DNA of 13,805 bases from Betaproteobacteria bacterium. Lineage in GTDB: Bacteria; Pseudomonadota; Gammaproteobacteria; Burkholderiales; SG8-39. Numbering within the stretch: position 1 is the first letter of the stretch; each line of letters starts with the position of its first letter. The notes under the pieces were generated by a model. That model worked only from the letters and a program-made list of their open reading frames with translations, did not search any database and was not told the DNA's origin. The position numbers were made by a program, and so were the translations under genes. The DNA is taken from contig JAABQT010000017.1 in assembly GCA_011391295.1 (NCBI GenBank), positions 1 to 13,805 on the forward strand, read 5' to 3'. Shown here piece by piece: positions 12,566 through 13,805 of this stretch.

Positions 12566-13805
12566 CTACTTGACGAAGCCGAAAGCCCGCGGCAGGTAGA
12601 GCGAGATTTCCGGGATGAACGCGACCACGAACAGCACCACGATGATGGCGGCGATGAACGGCAGGAGCGAGGGCACCAGCTTCTCCATGGGCAGGCCGCT
12701 GATCGCCATGCCCACGAACAGGCACAGGCCGACCGGCGGCGTCACGTGGCCAAGGGCGGAGGCGATCACGCACACCATGCCGAAATGGATCGGATGGATG
12801 CCGACCGCCACGGCCCCGGGCAGCAGCACCGGCACCGTCACCAGGATGATCTCCGCGGGGGTGAGGAAGGTACCGAGCAGGACGTACAGCACGATCACCA
12901 GCATCATGAACGCCCACCAGGTCGGCGCCACCTGGCCGATCGCCTCGGCGACGTGAAGCGGAAACTTGGAGTAGGTGAGCACCCAGCCGAAGGAGCCCAC
13001 CATGCCGATGATCAGGCCGATCACGCCGGTAAGCCGCGCGGAGTCGGCAAAGATCTTCGGCAGCTGCCGCAGGGTGGGTTCCTTGTAAAACAGCGGCGGC
13101 ACGATGAGCGCGTAGACCACCGCCACGGCGGCGGCCTCGGTCGGCGTGAACAGCCCGAAGACGATGCCGCCCATGATGATGATCGGGATCATGAGCGCGG
13201 GCAGCGAGCGGCGCAGCACCACCCCGAACTCGCGCAGCGTCGGCGGCTTCTCTTTCGGGTAGTTGCGCTTGCGCGCGATGATGAAGATCGGCACCGACAT
13301 GCCGATGGCGATCAGCAGCCCGGGCAGATAGCCGGCCGCGAAGATCGCCGCCACCGACTCGTCCGCCATCCACGCGTAGATCACCGCGATGATCGAGGGC
13401 GGGACGATCGGCGCCAGGATCGCGGTGCTGATGGTCAGCGCCGTGGCGAAGTCCCGGTCGTAGCCTTTGCGCTCCATCTGCGGAATCAGGAACGTGCCCA
13501 GGGCCGATACGTCGGCGACCGCCGATCCTGAAATCCCCCCGAACAGCATGCTGTCCAGCACGTTCACGTATGCAAGCCCGCCCCGGAACCTGCCCACCAG
13601 TGCCGTGGCCAGATCGATGATGGCGCGGGCCACGCCGCCGCGCGCCGCGAGGTTGCCGGCGAGAATGAACAGGGGGGCCGAGAGCAGCAGGAAGGAGTCC
13701 GACAGCAGTCCGACGAAGCGGGTCGGGATGATGATCGGGTTGAGCACCGGATAGACCAGTGCGGCGCCCAGGGCACCGACCCCGAGGGCAATGCTGATCG
13801 GCATG
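12566..13805 (-). CDS. dctM: TRAP transporter large permease, DctM family (N-terminus cut)
   Basis: 412 residues of the large membrane subunit of a tripartite ATP-independent periplasmic transporter, which imports carboxylates with an ion gradient. Multiple hydrophobic segments run throughout. Family marks are LLSAPLFILAGNLAARGG (40-57), FGGISGSAVADVSALGTFLIPQMERKGYD (88-116), AILAPIVPPSI (128-138), FTPTEAAAVAVVYAL in the middle, and LGHVTPPVGLCLFVG near the end. The family usually has about 425-430 residues, and the visible start corresponds to the xxPIAVALG part of the first helix, so about 15-20 residues lie beyond base 13805; the ATG at 13804 is probably internal. The small membrane subunit and the binding protein are expected upstream, outside the window. 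Confidence 0.93.
   Translation of the reverse strand, partial: MPISIALGVGALGAALVYPVLNPIIIPTRFVGLLSDSFLLLSAPLFILAGNLAARGGVARAIIDLATALVGRFRGGLAYVNVLDSMLFGGISGSAVADVSALGTFLIPQMERKGYDRDFATALTISTAILAPIVPPSIIAVIYAWMADESVAAIFAAGYLPGLLIAIGMSVPIFIIARKRNYPKEKPPTLREFGVVLRRSLPALMIPIIIMGGIVFGLFTPTEAAAVAVVYALIVPPLFYKEPTLRQLPKIFADSARLTGVIGLIIGMVGSFGWVLTYSKFPLHVAEAIGQVAPTWWAFMMLVIVLYVLLGTFLTPAEIILVTVPVLLPGAVAVGIHPIHFGMVCVIASALGHVTPPVGLCLFVGMAISGLPMEKLVPSLLPFIAAIIVVLFVVAFIPEISLYLPRAFGFVK

Noticed and set aside
11684..13531. Long plus-strand open frame (615 codons) opposite the dehydrogenase and TRAP permease genes
   Set aside because: It spans two well-identified minus-strand genes and their junction, with low-complexity His/Asp/Arg/Gly composition; a GC artefact.
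1..13805. CRISPR array, tRNA, rRNA, integrase, transposase, restriction or toxin-antitoxin genes
   Set aside because: I looked for spaced direct repeats, tRNA-like cloverleaf ends and typical protein motifs on both strands and saw none.

Overview
The window is GC-rich (roughly two thirds G+C by eye) and densely packed. Its gene families are MFS, TetR, MarR, a YbiT-type ABC-F protein, a Liv-type ABC importer, a TRAP transporter and a D-2-hydroxyacid dehydrogenase. Together with the ATGA/GTGA stop-start overlaps, these suggest chromosomal DNA of a proteobacterium, most likely a heterotrophic betaproteobacterium of the Burkholderiales type. No rRNA, tRNA, CRISPR array, integrase or transposase was seen. 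The taxonomy is inference.

Layout. (1) 1-1564, minus strand: a cupin-like gene, a TetR repressor resembling NemR/AcuR, and the start of an MFS transporter cut by the window edge. Upstream of the cupin gene is a good sigma70-type promoter with a perfect 13-bp inverted repeat over its start site. The core of that repeat fits the NemR-type operator. (2) 1686-3323, minus: a YbiT-type ABC-F ATPase. Its short leader contains an intrinsic terminator hairpin only 18 nt before the start codon, so it may be controlled by attenuation. (3) 3493-4047, minus: a MarR regulator, divergent from (4). The shared gap holds a TGGTTC-N6-GAACCA palindrome inside a TTGACA promoter. (4) 4125-9562, plus: a six-gene operon of overlapping or tightly spaced genes (substrate-binding protein, two Liv permeases, two Liv ATPases, alpha/beta hydrolase). 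(5) 9554-10654, minus: an unrelated esterase D-like hydrolase whose 3' end overlaps the operon's last gene tail to tail. (6) 10678-10989, plus: a truncated ORF6N-domain remnant containing a 12-bp perfect inverted repeat, the only trace of mobile or phage-like DNA. (7) 11010-13805, minus: TRAP large permease (partial), D-2-hydroxyacid dehydrogenase and a PhnB-like VOC protein, in transcription order.

Most of the window is small-molecule uptake with its local regulators: a Liv importer probably controlled by the neighbouring MarR protein and carrying its own hydrolase, a TRAP carboxylate importer followed by a 2-oxo/2-hydroxyacid dehydrogenase, and an electrophile- or redox-type TetR unit. I did not find an obviously new multi-gene system. 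The least ordinary signals are the terminator and five-codon reading frame in the ABC-F leader, the TetR/cupin operator unit, and the ORF6N remnant with its palindrome.
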